From Aselliscus stoliczkanus (taxonomy: Eukaryota > Chordata > Mammalia > Chiroptera > Hipposideridae): a stretch of DNA of 64,000 bases. The translations under genes and the position numbers were made by a program. This document shows, in pieces, positions 10,159 to 22,579 of this stretch. Each line of letters starts with the position of its first letter. Positions within the stretch are counted from its first letter, which is position 1. The notes under the pieces were generated by a model that made no database searches, was not told the origin of the DNA, and worked only from the letters and a program-made list of their open reading frames with translations. The DNA lies in the NCBI GenBank assembly GCA_033961575.1, contig CM066738.1, positions 101,767,478 through 101,831,477 of the forward strand. The letters are read 5' to 3'.

Positions 10159-10299
10159 ATATATATATATATATATAATTTTTTTTTTTTTTTGAGGGCA
10201 GTGTCACTGGCCCTCATATGTGGGACCCGAACCAGGGCCGCTGGCTTCCCAAGCCAACGCTTAACCACTGAGCCACTCAGCTGGCCCGCCATATATATT
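10159..10299 (-). mobile_element. SINE form A
   Basis: It runs from gagggcagtgtcactggcc to ccactcagctggccc with a T-rich left tail. Its insertion site is an AT repeat, and catatatat flanks it on both sides (about 10158 and 10290), consistent with a target duplication in a microsatellite. Confidence 0.85.
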
Positions 10300-11379
10300 T
10301 TTAAAGAAGGTGTCTGGTCATGTTTTTAGAAATTATTTCAGTTAACATGATATTTTTTCCTATTAGAAGTTATAGAATCCTTAAAACTTGAAGGAAAAAA
10401 ACTTCAAAGTAATGAATGTCAGAGGCAATATTAATCTATTTCTGCTTCAGAAAAGAGTGGCTTTGAGGTTAATTATATATAACAAGTGATTGTTCTTGTC
10501 TATTCTCTGGGTTTCATCATTAATATGCAGAAATTTTGTCTTTATGAGGATTGTTGATGAAAGATTAAGTTAAAGCAGAAATTTTACTTTTTGTCTTTAA
10601 GCTATTCTGTGATTTTTCTACAAGTTTGGTTTTAATTGAGTTCAGCAAGAAAAGGAAAACTTATTTAGCTAGTGCGTGACACTCATCACTAAACATTTAT
10701 TTTTGTAATAAAATAATCGAGTTAGGTTCAATTTTCCAATTTTATTTTATTTACCAAAAGCTCTGTGTTAATTTGTAAATCTGATGTTTGAATCATAATC
10801 TCAAAACCACTGAAATATTGGGTGAGTTATATAGTTCATTCATTTTTTTTTTTTTAACTTTTTTTTTTTGGTCTGCCACTTTGGTGGCTCTTACAGATTT
10901 CCCCTTTAGTACGCATTTCTGATATTTATTAAGATTTACTTTAAAATGGCTTCTCCTTGATTGCTTTTTTACATGCTAGGACAGTAACTTAATTATCTCT
11001 GCAAGGTTGTCTACGCATGGGGTCAGTCAGTGGATGACGTCAGCAACTATTTTTAAATGAAGATCGTAGAGATTCTTAGTTATAGGGCATTAGTTAGAAA
11101 GACTCAAGAAATTTAGGAAAACACTTAATGTAGACTTTTAACTTGCCTTAATTTTCTTGTCAGAGTAAGAATAGATAGCTGTAGGTAATAGCTATAATAA
11201 ATAATGTCTTTACCACAATTTACCCAGTCACTAATTTTTTACCTATATATAAGATAATACTACTGCCCTCAACGTGCTTACAGCCTTGAATATGAGATAA
11301 GAAATGTCTGCCAAAGTTTAACTATGAAATAGAAAGTGATGGGTTCCATTAGAGAGCTTCACAGGGATTATGTATCTGT
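10300..11379. other. No gene recognised
   Basis: AT-rich sequence. A faint L2-like stretch around 11255-11350 is not secure. Confidence 0.4.
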
Positions 11380-11740
11380 CAGGAAATGCTAGGTTATGCT
11401 AAGATAACAAACAGCCCCCATATCTTAAATGCCTATAATGACATGTGTTTATTTTTCATGCACATTAATGTGCTCATTATGGGTCCATTGGTTGCTCTGC
11501 TGCATGTCTTCTCACTCTTTGATCCAGCGTGAGGGAGGTTCCACCACCTGGAATGTGACTGGAATGTGGCAAGATAAATAGTGAGGGTGGGAAAACATGA
11601 AAATCAGGCACTGGCTTTTATAGTCTTCTGCTCATATTCTAGGGGGTCAAAACAAGGTATGTGACGAGCCTGACTTCAAGGGGTTGAGCAAATGTGATTG
11701 CACCATGTGCCTGTAAGCAGGAGAACCAGAATATTTTTAA
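11380..11740 (-). repeat. Old interspersed repeat, family not named
   Basis: Text such as gctaggttatgctaagataa followed by gtttatttttcatgcac and tgcaccatgtgcctgtaag recalls an old mammalian repeat. I cannot assign the family or be sure of its ends. Confidence 0.35.
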
Positions 11741-13109
11741 TTATCTTAATGACCACAGTAAAGAAAGGACAATTGTATCTTAATAGGAAGGAGAAGGAGG
11801 GCTTCATGGAAGAGGTGACATTTGAGGATCTTTACTGAGCAGAATTTTAGCATCTGAGATTGAGGTAGCTTTGTGAAAGATCACCTATTTTGGGAAATTA
11901 ACCAACATCTGAAAACAATGTTACTTGAACACAGCTCTTTTTGTGTTCTGTGACCTATTTCAGCATGGCATTACAATAAAAAGAATTATTAGTCCTACCT
12001 CGAAAAAAATACTGAAGTCTTTGTGAAGCACAAGAATGGCAGATTCCTTTGAAAATACATGTAAAAAACCCTTAAAATTCTTTCTTCTTTCTCTCAGTAG
12101 CTCAAAAAGAATTAAAACTGCTTTCCAAATGTCCCCTGTGTCCTCTTCACCATAGTCACCCCAACTTTCCCCAGACTGATTCCACACTGGGTCAAACTGA
12201 TTCCTCACTGGCTAGATTATTCCACACTTTCACTTTCAGAGCTCCACTCTCTTTTCATTGCTTCAAATATCATGTCCCTGTTAAACATTCCCAGACCTGT
12301 TCCCAGATATCATCAGACCCATGTCTAACCCTTAGCTCAGTCCTCGAGTGTCCAATGCCTACAGCAACCTCCATAAAGATGATGTCAAAACCCAACACTA
12401 CACAAGCTAGGAGGATTGGTTCTGGGGGATTTGGAGAACACTGTCTTAATTAGAGTTCCTGTGACAGTGTCCTTTTGGGAGTTGACATTTTCAAGCCAAC
12501 ACCACTTTATAAAGAGATGGGTTCTCTTTGGTCTTCAGACTGTTCCCTAAATAGTGGAATCTTGAATGCCTTAAACATAAAGCTGACTGTTGCAACTTGA
12601 TTATAGCGTAGTAGCTTGAGTCTAGGTCTCAAGGCTACCTGTGAAAATTAAAAGCAGTCGTATTATCATTTTAAAAGACTTTTGGGTTACTTATGCCTAA
12701 GCCACCTATGCAAATATATATATTAACAGCACTTGCCATATAAGAATTTATTTTTTATTAACATTTACCTTTATTAAGACAATTTATATTACCAAGGAGC
12801 TAGATCTTAAAGGAAGGGCTGTAATTAACTGTTACATTATTTTATCACAGTAGCAAAATTGTTTAAAAGGAAAAGCAATGAAGTTAACTACATCTTCAAA
12901 ATACCTTCACAGCAACACCTAGATTTGTGTTTGATTGAATCAATAGCCAGCCTGACACATAAACCTGACCATCACAAACACCAGCAGATTTGCCCCAGGA
13001 ACCAACTCTAGTTTCCTATTTTTGTATTTCAAAAATTTGAGAATGCTTGATTTAAGACTCTATGTTAAATAATTCATTGAATGCCCTCCCCCCTTCCTCC
13101 CCAAATGTC
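11741..13109. other. No gene recognised
   Basis: Unassigned. Short frames only, including an 82-codon minus-strand frame at 11960-12208 with no recognisable motif. Confidence 0.4.
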
Positions 13110-13220
13110 TCTGGATTTATTCACTGTAACAGACACTTATTAAGTGGCTAGGGTGTAGGAGGCACCAGCAGGGTATAAGTGAGACTCCACATCTGTCCTG
13201 GGGGGCTCTCTGCCATCAGC
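13110..13220 (-). mobile_element. L2 3'-end fragment
   Basis: The run ttattcactgtaacagacac, then cttattaagtggctaggg, resembles the reverse complement of the L2 tail (aacaaatatttattgag-type consensus). Confidence 0.45.
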
Positions 13221-13505
13221 CTGGTGGAGACTCTTAGCCCTTAACGTTGGAATTATTGCAACAAAACCATCCAATTTGATGTCACCTTTTCCTGCTCTTT
13301 TCCTTGGTTGTTTTGGAGATTACCTGAAGGATTTAACAAGGATCAGCATTAGTTTGTAAATGGCTGATCTCAGCCAACATCTTTTTTCAGCCTGAGGGAA
13401 ATTTTTCTGTGTGAGTGAGGAAACTTGCATTTGCATAGGTACACATCTACACACATTTACTTAACTCTTTAAATACTGTTCATACTCTAAGCATTTCTTC
13501 ATATT

Positions 13506-13751
13506 GTTTTTTTTTGTTTTGTTTTGTTTTTTAAAGATTTTTTTAATTGGGGAACTGGGGAAAGGGAACAGACAAGTTGCTGTCCTTTAGTTCTTCAGTC
13601 CAGCTGCGGAGGACATTGCTTCACTGGCCCATGTTGGTATCGTCATTGCGTTCTTCCTGGATGAGGCAGATCGGTCGCTGTACCGGGATCCGAACCGGGG
13701 CCGCTGGCATCCCAAAACCAGCTCTTAACGAATGCCCCACTCGGCAGGCCC
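13506..13751 (-). mobile_element. SINE form L with internal deletion
   Basis: It has the same head and same 3' end as the 241-698 and 33139-33577 copies. The middle, about 200 bp between gaggcagat and gggatccgaacc, is missing, so it is a distinct architecture. The flanks catattg and catactg give a weak target duplication. Confidence 0.82.
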
Positions 13752-13759
13752 CATACTGG

Positions 13760-14431
13760 ATTTGTATTCATTTGTATTCGTGTAGAAGAGTGTTGCTGAA
13801 ACAAAAGTAAATCAGCCTGAACCAATTTAACAGCAAACAAATTTCATTTACATTCTTTCAACTCTCAAAAATCTACCAATGGTTCATACACCGATAACTC
13901 CTACATGTAAAAGAATTAATTTTTAAATAAATATGATTACCTCACCTAGAAATCTTTTTTAACTTATCTCTAAGAATCTGAGTAGTTTTCCACTACCACC
14001 TCTAATTCCACATGTCTGTGTCTTCCGAAGGGGCTAATTTGCAAGGGAAAGAATGAGGAACAGGATTTCTGTTACCAGCTGCAAAAACAACTTATTTATT
14101 TAACTATTGTTAAGGGCAGGAGGAAAAGCCAACCCTAAACACGCTGTACTTTTGCATAGAAACATGACAATTAGCATATGGGCCTGGCATCCCAATTTAA
14201 AAACTGGGAAAGAAATAAAACAGGATTAAAAAAAAAAGTAAAGAATCTTAAAGACAATTTGTTAGGGTAGAGGAGCTATTGACTCAGCAAGATGCTATTC
14301 AATTCTTTGCTTTTCCTTGAAAAAAAAACGCTACTGTGATAAAATAATGTAACAATTTCTACTTTCCCTTTAGTATCTACAATAGCACCTTGGTAACATG
14401 GACTGTCTTAATAAAGAGAAAGTGTTGATAA

Positions 14432-14480
<49 letters not shown>

Positions 14481-15721
14481 AGTACTGTTGTTGTTTTGTC
14501 CATTTCTTTTTTTCTACTAAAAGGAAAAAAGTAATTGGGAAGGACGAAGTGAATTTAGATGGAGTGGGCACTCCTTAATCTTAAATATTTATAACTTGTC
14601 TGTAAGACAGTTAAGTATGTTGAAGATGAGCTTTCTCGGAGGGTATGTTTGGTGTATGTATATGATGTGTGATATCATGATTCATGTCAATTGTCACATT
14701 AGCTTGTTATTTTTAACATGTTGTGTTAGTTGCTGATTGGTATTGAGTTATCTCATGTTCTATTTCCTAAAGTATTTTTTTGAAAATATTTAGGGAATCT
14801 GCTAGTGTTCCTAAATTTCAAATATTTAGGTCTTTGAAAATATTTAGGTCTTAGCATTGGAAGATTTATTGAGAGGGAAAAAGAGGAGTTGGTGGTGACG
14901 AGAAACTGGATAAAACAGCCTGAGAACAGTAAGCAATAGCAAATATATTTTTTAAAAATGAGCTGAGCAAAAACAAAGAGCTTTGTCATTTTATATTGGC
15001 CAGAGGGAATAATGACAGGAAAGCCATTTTTATTAGGAAATTATATTGTATATATATATATATTTTTCAGATGTCAGAAGTCATCTTCAGCAGGTTTGCT
15101 ACTATTTGGTCAGCAAATATAATTTATTGAACATAAAGTATTGATTGAAGGTCCTGGAGGAGCAACAGAAATTTCAGTATTCAGAGCAATAGGTGAGCTG
15201 CACTCATGGATCATTAATGATAAGGATGTGTAAAAGAGAAGTTTCTAGAATACAGGCTCGTTGAAGTAAGGCCTTTGTCTCTCCTGTTCATCTATGAATC
15301 CCCAAAGCAGAGCATAGGGCGTGAGAGAGAGAATTTTCCATAACTGCTTTACTGATGAACAGATGCTGTGCCAATGGGCACAGTACAACTAAAAGAGTTC
15401 CCAGCTATCTTCCCATTATTCCCACAATTTGTGCAGCTTCTCTTTGTTGACTTGAAACAAAGAGACAGCCAGATATTTCTCCAGCAAAATGTTTTTTATT
15501 TGGGAACAACAAAGAATTGCAATTCAGGATATGAGGTCTAATGGTGAACTACAGACAAGTTCCAAGAAACAAAGGAGAGGAAACTTTCATAGAGGAGAAG
15601 ACGGAGTTGGGGAGCTATTACAAAGAGTGCTTCCTGTTGTAATAGACATAGGGCATGGGAGCTCCCCCTTCTGGCCTCCTGACTTTATTATTTTATTAAA
15701 TCTGTATTTCTTCTTCTTTTT
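13760..15721. other. No gene recognised; (TA)n at 14434-14476
   Basis: A (TA)n microsatellite of about 42 nt lies at 14434-14476. Three copies of a small aatatttagg motif lie at 14780-14851. Otherwise unassigned AT-rich sequence. Confidence 0.5.
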
Positions 15722-15898
15722 TTTTTAAGTTAAAGTATAGTTAATATACAATATTACATTAGTCTCAGGTGTACAACATAATTATTCAACATTTATATAT
15801 GTAATGAACTGATCATCTCAAGTCTAGTAACCATTGGACACTGTATGATATTACTTACTGTATTCCCTATGCTGTACATTATGTCTCTGTGACTTGTT
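15722..15898 (-). mobile_element. Old L1 3'-end fragment
   Basis: The run ttaaagtatagttaatatac and then cattagtctcaggtgtacaa is antisense to a common L1 3' end. The same family recurs at 54010-54175. Confidence 0.65.
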
Positions 15899-17173
15899 TA
15901 TTCATTTATTTTATTTATTAAATTTATTAGGGCAACATTGATTCGTAAAACTATATAAGTTTCAAGTGTACGTTTCTATAATACATCACTATATATTTGA
16001 CCCCCTTTTCCCTCTTCTACCACCCCCACCTCTCGTAACCACTAAACTGTTGTCTGTGTCTATTAGGTTTTGTTTCTTTGTCTTGTTCCTTTCAGTTTGA
16101 TATTCCACACATGAGTGAAGTCCCACATGTGGTTCCTGACTTTTTCTGTCTTATTTTGCTTAGCATGATAATCTCAAACTCCATTCATGTGTCACAAATG
16201 GCAATATTTCATCCTTTCTTATGGCTGCATAATATTCCGTTGTGTATATGCACCACATCTTCTTTATCCAATCATCTGTCAAAGGACACTTCAGTTGTTT
16301 CCATGTCTTAGCCACCGTTAATATTTGCGTTGAATCTGAATATTTCTGCAGTGAACTCCAATATTTCTGGAGTACATATATCTTTACGGATAAATGTTTC
16401 ATATTTTTTTGATAGATGCCCAGAAGAGGGATTGCTGGGTCATATGTTTACCATAGCAGCTGTACCAATTTATATTCTCACCAACAGTGTATGAAGGTTC
16501 CTTTTTTTATCCACTGCCTCTCCAACACTTGTTATTATTTGTCTTATTATTCTAACAGGTGCCTTGCTACTATTCTAACAGGTGTAAAGTGGTATCTCAT
16601 TGTGGTTTTGATTTGCACTTCTCTAATAGCTAGTGAAGTTGAACATTTCTTCATATATCTGTTGGCCATTTGTATGTCTTCTTGGGAGAAGTGTCTGTTC
16701 AGGTCCCCTGCCCATCTTTAAATTGGATTGTTGCTTTTCTTTTTGGAGTTGTACGAGTTCTTTATATATTTTGGATATTAGCCCTTTATCAGAGGCGTTG
16801 TTTGCAAATATCTTCTCCCGTTCGGTTGGTTGTCTGTATTTTTTTGTCAGTGGTTTCTTTTGCTGTGCAGAAGCTTTTTAGTTTGATATAGTCCCATTCA
16901 TTTATTTTAGCTTTTACTTCCCTTGCCTTTGAGGTCAAATTCATAAAAAATTCTTTAAACTCAAGGTCCTTAAGTTTACTATCTATGCTTTTTTCTATGC
17001 AATTTATTGTTTTAGGTCTTATGTGTATGCCTTTGATCCATTTTGAGTTAATTTTGGTACATGGTGACAAATAGTCTAGTTTCATTTTTTGGCATGTGGC
17101 TTTCCAATTCTCTCAGGACCATTTATTGAAGAGGCTTTCATTTTTCCATTGTATGTTTTTGGCTTCTTTGTCA

Positions 17174-17231
<58 letters not shown>

Positions 17232-17953
17232 TATTTCTGTGTTCTCAATTCTATTCCATTGTTCGTGTCTGTTTTCTGCCAATGTCATGTTGTTTTGATT
17301 ATTGTCACTTTGTAGTACAAGTTGAAGTCAGGGAGTGTGATACCTCCAGCCTTGTTCTTTTTTCTTAGGATTGCTTTGGCTATTTGGGGTCTTTATTGAT
17401 TCCATACAAACCTGATGATTTTCTTGTTCTATTTCTTGAAAAATACTATTGGGATTTTGAGGAGTTGTGTTGAATCTGTATATTGCTTTGGTTAATACGG
17501 CCATTTTAACTATGTTGATTCTTTCAATCCATGAACACAGAATATCTTTCCATTTTTGTGTCTTCTTCAATTTCGTTTAATAATGTCTTATAATTTTCAG
17601 TGTATAAGTCCTTCACATTCTTTGTTAAGTTTATTTATAGGTATTTTAATCTTTTTGTTGCAAGTGCAAAAGAAATTTTAAATTTCTTTTTCTGAAATTT
17701 CATTGTTAGTATACAGGAATGCAATGTATTTTTGTACATTGATTTTGCATTCAGCAACTTTACTGTATTTGTTCATTGTTTCTAATAGCTTTTTGGTGGA
17801 GTCCTTAGGGTTTTCTATATAAAGAATCATGTCATCTGCAAAAAGTGACATTTTAACTTCTTCATTCCCAATTTCTCTTGTCTGATTGCTCTGGCTAGGA
17901 CTTCTAATACTACATTGAGTAACATTATTATTATTATTATTAGAAATTTGCAA
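15899..17953 (-). mobile_element. 5'-truncated L1 covering the 3' half of ORF2
   Basis: Minus-strand fragments translate as ORF2. The reverse transcriptase catalytic FADD lies at 17831-17842 (…[17 protein letters not shown]), followed downstream by [12 protein letters not shown] and, near the C-terminus, KKMWCIYTTEYYAAI. Frames are broken by stops and indels, and a (TA)n tract interrupts at 17178-17226. The 3' UTR end (about 15915-15990) is the same type as at 29575 and 37895. Not coding-competent. Confidence 0.88.
17177..17226. repeat. (TA)n microsatellite inside L1
   Basis: About 25 TA units directly readable, splitting the L1 ORF2 homology. Confidence 0.95.
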
Positions 17954-18372
17954 CTCTTATTCCCCTTCACCTTTTTCGCCATTCCCCCCACCCTTCTTTT
18001 CCTCTCTGGCAACAATCTGTATGGTGTCTAAGTCTATGAGTATGCTTCTATTTAGTTTGTTCATTTGTTTTGTTTTTTTAGATTGCACATATAAGTGAAA
18101 TCGTATGGTATTTGTTCTTCTCTGTCTGTGTTATTTCACTTAACATAATACCCTTTCATTCCATCCATGTTGCTGCAAATGACAAGATTTCATTTTTTTA
18201 TGGCTGAGTAACATTCCATTTTATGTATAAACACCACATATTCCTTACCCATTCATCTATTGATGGATACTTAGGTTGCTTCTATATCTTGGCTATTCTG
18301 AATAATGCTGCAGTGCATAGGGGTGCATATATCTTTTAGAATTAGTGTTCTCATTTTCTGTTTATAGAGGCC
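17954..18372 (-). mobile_element. Second antisense L1 3'-end fragment
   Basis: It repeats the ORF2-to-3'UTR text a second time (cacatataagtgaaatcgta; ggctattctgaataatgctg), in the same orientation, directly after the truncated end of the neighbouring L1. Same type as 58084-59118. Confidence 0.8.
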
Positions 18373-18935
18373 CTGACTTCATTTTAATTGAGATTCTATT
18401 TATTATTTACATCTTCTTCAGCATAAATATTTTTACCCAGTGCCAGCTTGTGTTATGTTTTTCCCTCAACGTCTTCTCTGACTATTCTACTACTTATTAA
18501 CCTCCTTCTTTTAACTCTTAGAATACATGTGGCAAGCATCATATTATTTAAATTTGTCATATAATTATATTGCTTCATTTTTTTTGTCTTTGGTTTACAT
18601 TTGCCTTACACTCAGAACTAAATCATCACTGCCCTGATGTTAATAATTATACCTTCCACCCCCACCCCACTTCCCAGTAACACAAGACAAGGCATTGGGT
18701 AAATGCTTATTAAGTATGTGTTTATTAGATGCCATTAGGATCCTGGGAGTATTTGGCAAAAAAGATAGAGAGGAGAAACCCCCATTAATTCACAATCATT
18801 ATAGAAATATGTTTCATTACCAGGCTTGCCACAGAGATATAGTATATCCTTGGTGTGGAGGGAAGAGAAAAGAGAGTGGGAAGATGAAAAGGGAAATGAT
18901 GGAGGATCCTACTCAGAAATCCCAAGTAGCTTAAA
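18373..18935. other. No gene recognised
   Basis: Unassigned. A 79-codon plus frame (18695-18934) has no recognisable motif. Confidence 0.45.
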
Positions 18936-19060
18936 AGTGGTCTGGGACAGGCTGGGTGGCGCGGTGGTTAAGAGCTGGCTTGGGACGCCAGCGGCCCTGG
19001 TTTGGGTCCCACATATGAGGACCAGTGACACTGCCCTTAAAAAAAAAAAATAGTGGTCTG
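18936..19060 (+). mobile_element. SINE form A, sense, with target duplication
   Basis: Head ggctgggtggcgcggtggtt, B-box-like ggtttgggtcc, end module cagtgacactgccctt and an A tail. The duplication agtggtctg lies at 18936-18944 and 19052-19060. Confidence 0.9.
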
Positions 19061-21724
19061 ATAGGTCTGAAATAAAGGATAACTCTTGCCACAATATCCA
19101 TAAAGTGACTTCATCCAAAATAAGGTCATTTAAATAATCCTCTTTCCTCCAATATCACCCCAAGAGGCTTGAAGTTGGTCATGTTTCGAGTATCAACTAT
19201 TACCCTAAGATGATTGTGCACCTTGAAATGTCCCTCATTTCACTGTTATTAGTCATCCAAGTGAGAGTGGAGTCTTCTCAGAAGCTCCGTAGGTAGTACT
19301 GTGGGTGTTTATGACAGATGAAAACAGCCCATGGCCACATGCTAAATAAGAAAGATATTCATGGCCTACTTTGCCTTTCTTAAGTCTCTTTCAATCACGT
19401 CTCTCCCTGAGGCCAGTTGTACCCCCAAATTAACATGGCACCACTTTTCCAGAGAAAATACACTCAATAATTTAATATGCTTTCCTTCTACAGAAAGTTC
19501 TATGACTGTATTTGTTTTAATAACTGCTTCTCTATTAATTCAAGAATATTTAAAATCATAAGAAGTAGCTTCTAGTGACATATTGTTAAGTGACAATAAA
19601 TCTGGTATAAAATAGTATGGACAGTATGATTCCAAGCGATGTGCCCCTACCCACACATATATGAACATCCACATACATTCATTTATTCTTGTGTATCTTT
19701 ACTTAGAAATTGAAAGGACATGCATCAGACTTTGGCAGTGGTTATCTTTAATGCGTTTAATGTTTATCATAAATTTTCCCCTGCATGCTGCACATATTTT
19801 TATGGTTTTTTTTTAAATCAGAAAAACAACACTTTTCAAAAGCGGCTTCAGTAGGCAAGAGAATAGGGTTGGGGATAAATCAAAGCTGCAATGACTCTCG
19901 CTTTTTGGGTGCAGACACTGGAGATGGAGCCAGAATCATCATTAAAAGACAGTAGGGAAGAGAGTGTGGCTACTGCAAGCAACATGAACCAGTTTTTTAA
20001 ACCAGCTTTAATAAAGGAAGCAGCCATGATGGACATGTGACATGAGTTATGTCTAGGAAATAAGTTTGACTTGGTTGGGAACCAGGGACGATGGGGAGAT
20101 AGCAAAACCTTGCTCAGTAGGTGCTAGTTTTCTCATCTTCCAGGGAACTTCAACACTTGATGTGAGGTGGTAGAAACTTGAATGCCATATAAAGCTTTCA
20201 GACCTGCCATTCATCTTGAAAGACTCAAAGGAGTGAGATGTCATGGATTTTGGAATAGGGGGTATGAGGAGTTAGGACAGCACTGGTGCCCATAAGTCAC
20301 TGGCACAAGCAACCTGCATTGATGAAGAGAAAACACAGATGATGAGAAGGGCTGTGTAGACGGTGATACGGGGAGCTGGTGTTGTCTGTATTTTCATTCT
20401 AGTTCAATTGCCTTTTCAATCCAGGAATCCCTGTGTGTTACTTCTCACAAGAAGTCGTTCACCTTGTATTGGACTGTTTCTAGGATTGTTGCGTTTGAGG
20501 TAGCCTATTCTTTTTTTAGTTAGTCCATACCTGGATACTCTTGTTCTTGGGCAAATCCTGCTCATAGGTTCCACAGTAAGTTTTCCTTCAAATGGTCAAG
20601 CTTTTGGGCTCTTGTAAGATGACATCTGGCACATCCAACCCTTAGTCTCATCTTCCTTCTTGGCTTGTATCTGTTGTCAAGTGGTAAAGGCTCACCTCTT
20701 GTTTTTCCTGTCTCCCAGGCATTGAAGACTGTCCTTCACACACTCTGTCCCATGAGCTCTGCGTGGAACTTTATTATACTGCCTCCTCTTCTTCAGTAGC
20801 TATCTGCAAACCACTGGGAAAGGCAAATATACACAGATATTGACCATGAAAACCTTGACTATTGAACCAGTGCAGATAACTACCTACTTTCAGACTTCTT
20901 GATAAAACAAAACAAAACAAAACCTTTTATTGGCTTATACCACTTTATTGAGGTTTTCTGTGACTTATAGGCAAACACAATGGTAACTGGTGGAGTTTCA
21001 CATTTTATACCCCAGCACTTCCTTTTGTACTGCGAAAATGCCCAAATCCTGCCCCTCTTCGCTGACAGGACCTCATGCTCTCCTGCTTCTGTGAAAACAC
21101 TTCCTTTTCTCTGTGCCCAAAGGCTCTTCTTCCCTCCAGGCCAGATTCTACTCATCCTTCACATCTTTCTTTGATGCAGGTCTGCAGCCAGAAATATCTT
21201 CTTATTTCTTCTCATAAGCTCCCTATGGCTTTTTGAAGTGCCTCTCTCATGCTTCTCTTCCAATTCTACCACAAAGCCTGGTTATTTGCATATTTCTCTT
21301 ATCCCTAGCCACTCCCAGGATGAGATGGAAGCTGAAGGCTGATTTCTGTATCTTTCTCTGTACCCTCTTATCTCTTAATATATGGCCTTGTTAATAGAAA
21401 GCACTATTCATTTTATTTCAATTAACATTTGTCCTCTCATTTCATTTTCGATAGCTTAAATTTTGATTAAAATTTATGTGGGCATTTTAAGAAATAGTTT
21501 AGTTTTTTTAGGAAAGGCAATCAATATTAGCATACTTCTGTGAATATCTCTGGGATTTCAGGCCCTGAAAAAAGAATGCCTACTTGTCTACTTATGTAAA
21601 TGCCACTAACCAATGGCAACTGTTAGAAAAATATACATTAGTGTCTGGAGTTCTAACAAAGCTTTCTTTCTTTCTTTTTTAAAACCATGTCAGTTTTGAT
21701 AAATTATGGAACGACTTGGCCTTC
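19061..21724. other. No gene recognised
   Basis: Moderate GC with short frames on both strands (up to 91 codons at 20880-21155, minus), none with family features. A short (AAAAC)n run lies at about 20905-20922. Confidence 0.4.
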
Positions 21725-21905
21725 TCATTTATAAAGTACCACCTGTATGACAGTCACTGTGCTGGATTCTTTACAAGCATTAGCTCACTGAATTCTCACA
21801 GTGACAAGAGGAATATGTACTGTTACCTCCAATTACACATAGAGAAACTGAAATTGGATAACCCAACAGATAACACAGCTAGTAAATGGGAGAGTCAGAA
21901 TTGGA
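21725..21905 (-). mobile_element. MIR element
   Basis: The run tgctggattctttacaagca, then acagctagtaaatgggagag, follows the reverse-complement MIR core and 3' part. Confidence 0.7.
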
Positions 21906-22579
21906 AAACAGATTTCTCTTTCTCTTTCCTTTTTAAAACCCACAATACCCGCCCCCTCCCCCGCCCCCGGCTTTCCCCTTAGGAGAAAAACGATAAGTGC
22001 TCATTTGGATACTAGGGTAAGAAATTTGGCACATATTTTCTTTCATATGTAGGTTTTTGTAATATGTCTTTTTATTTGACATTTTACACTGAATAGGACT
22101 TTGGTGAATATCTAAATTTAGACTAAAGACTTGATGGTAAAGGGATTTTACATCTTCATTTAAAAAGTGTTAATTAATTTGATTCTTTTCTTTTGGGAAC
22201 AAGGTTGACAATTTCAAGTCTTCAATATCTTCAGAATTTAATTACATTGACTACTCTTTAATTCAAGCTATTTTCATCTCAATATTATAATTAATATTGA
22301 GATAAAAAAGAGAGTATACTTAAGGAGAAGCAGGGAAAGATGGAACAATAAGCAAACTGACCCTGATATGAGGAGAGCAGCTGCTTCTTCTGATTTTGGA
22401 TAAGTGTTCATAAAGTTTGATTATTGACGATGAGCTGAATAGAACGTCTGCTAATAAATTTTACAGTGGGATTTTCTGTGCAAATCAGAGGCAGAAAGCC
22501 TCCTGATGCATACTACTGTTGTTTCTCTGTGGATTTTAAATGCTTCATTTTAACATTTTTAACCCAAACTTAACAAAAT
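21906..22579. other. No gene recognised
   Basis: Starts with a C-rich patch (21950-21970). Otherwise unassigned AT-rich sequence. Confidence 0.4.

Noticed and set aside
15899..17953. Possible active L1 with reverse transcriptase
   Set aside because: The FADD motif is visible, but frames are broken, a (TA)n tract interrupts ORF2 and the 5' half is missing.
18945..19051. tRNA-like heads with A and B boxes, possible tRNA genes
   Set aside because: These are SINE heads: they continue into SINE bodies, have A-rich tails and target duplications, and lack a tRNA 3' half.
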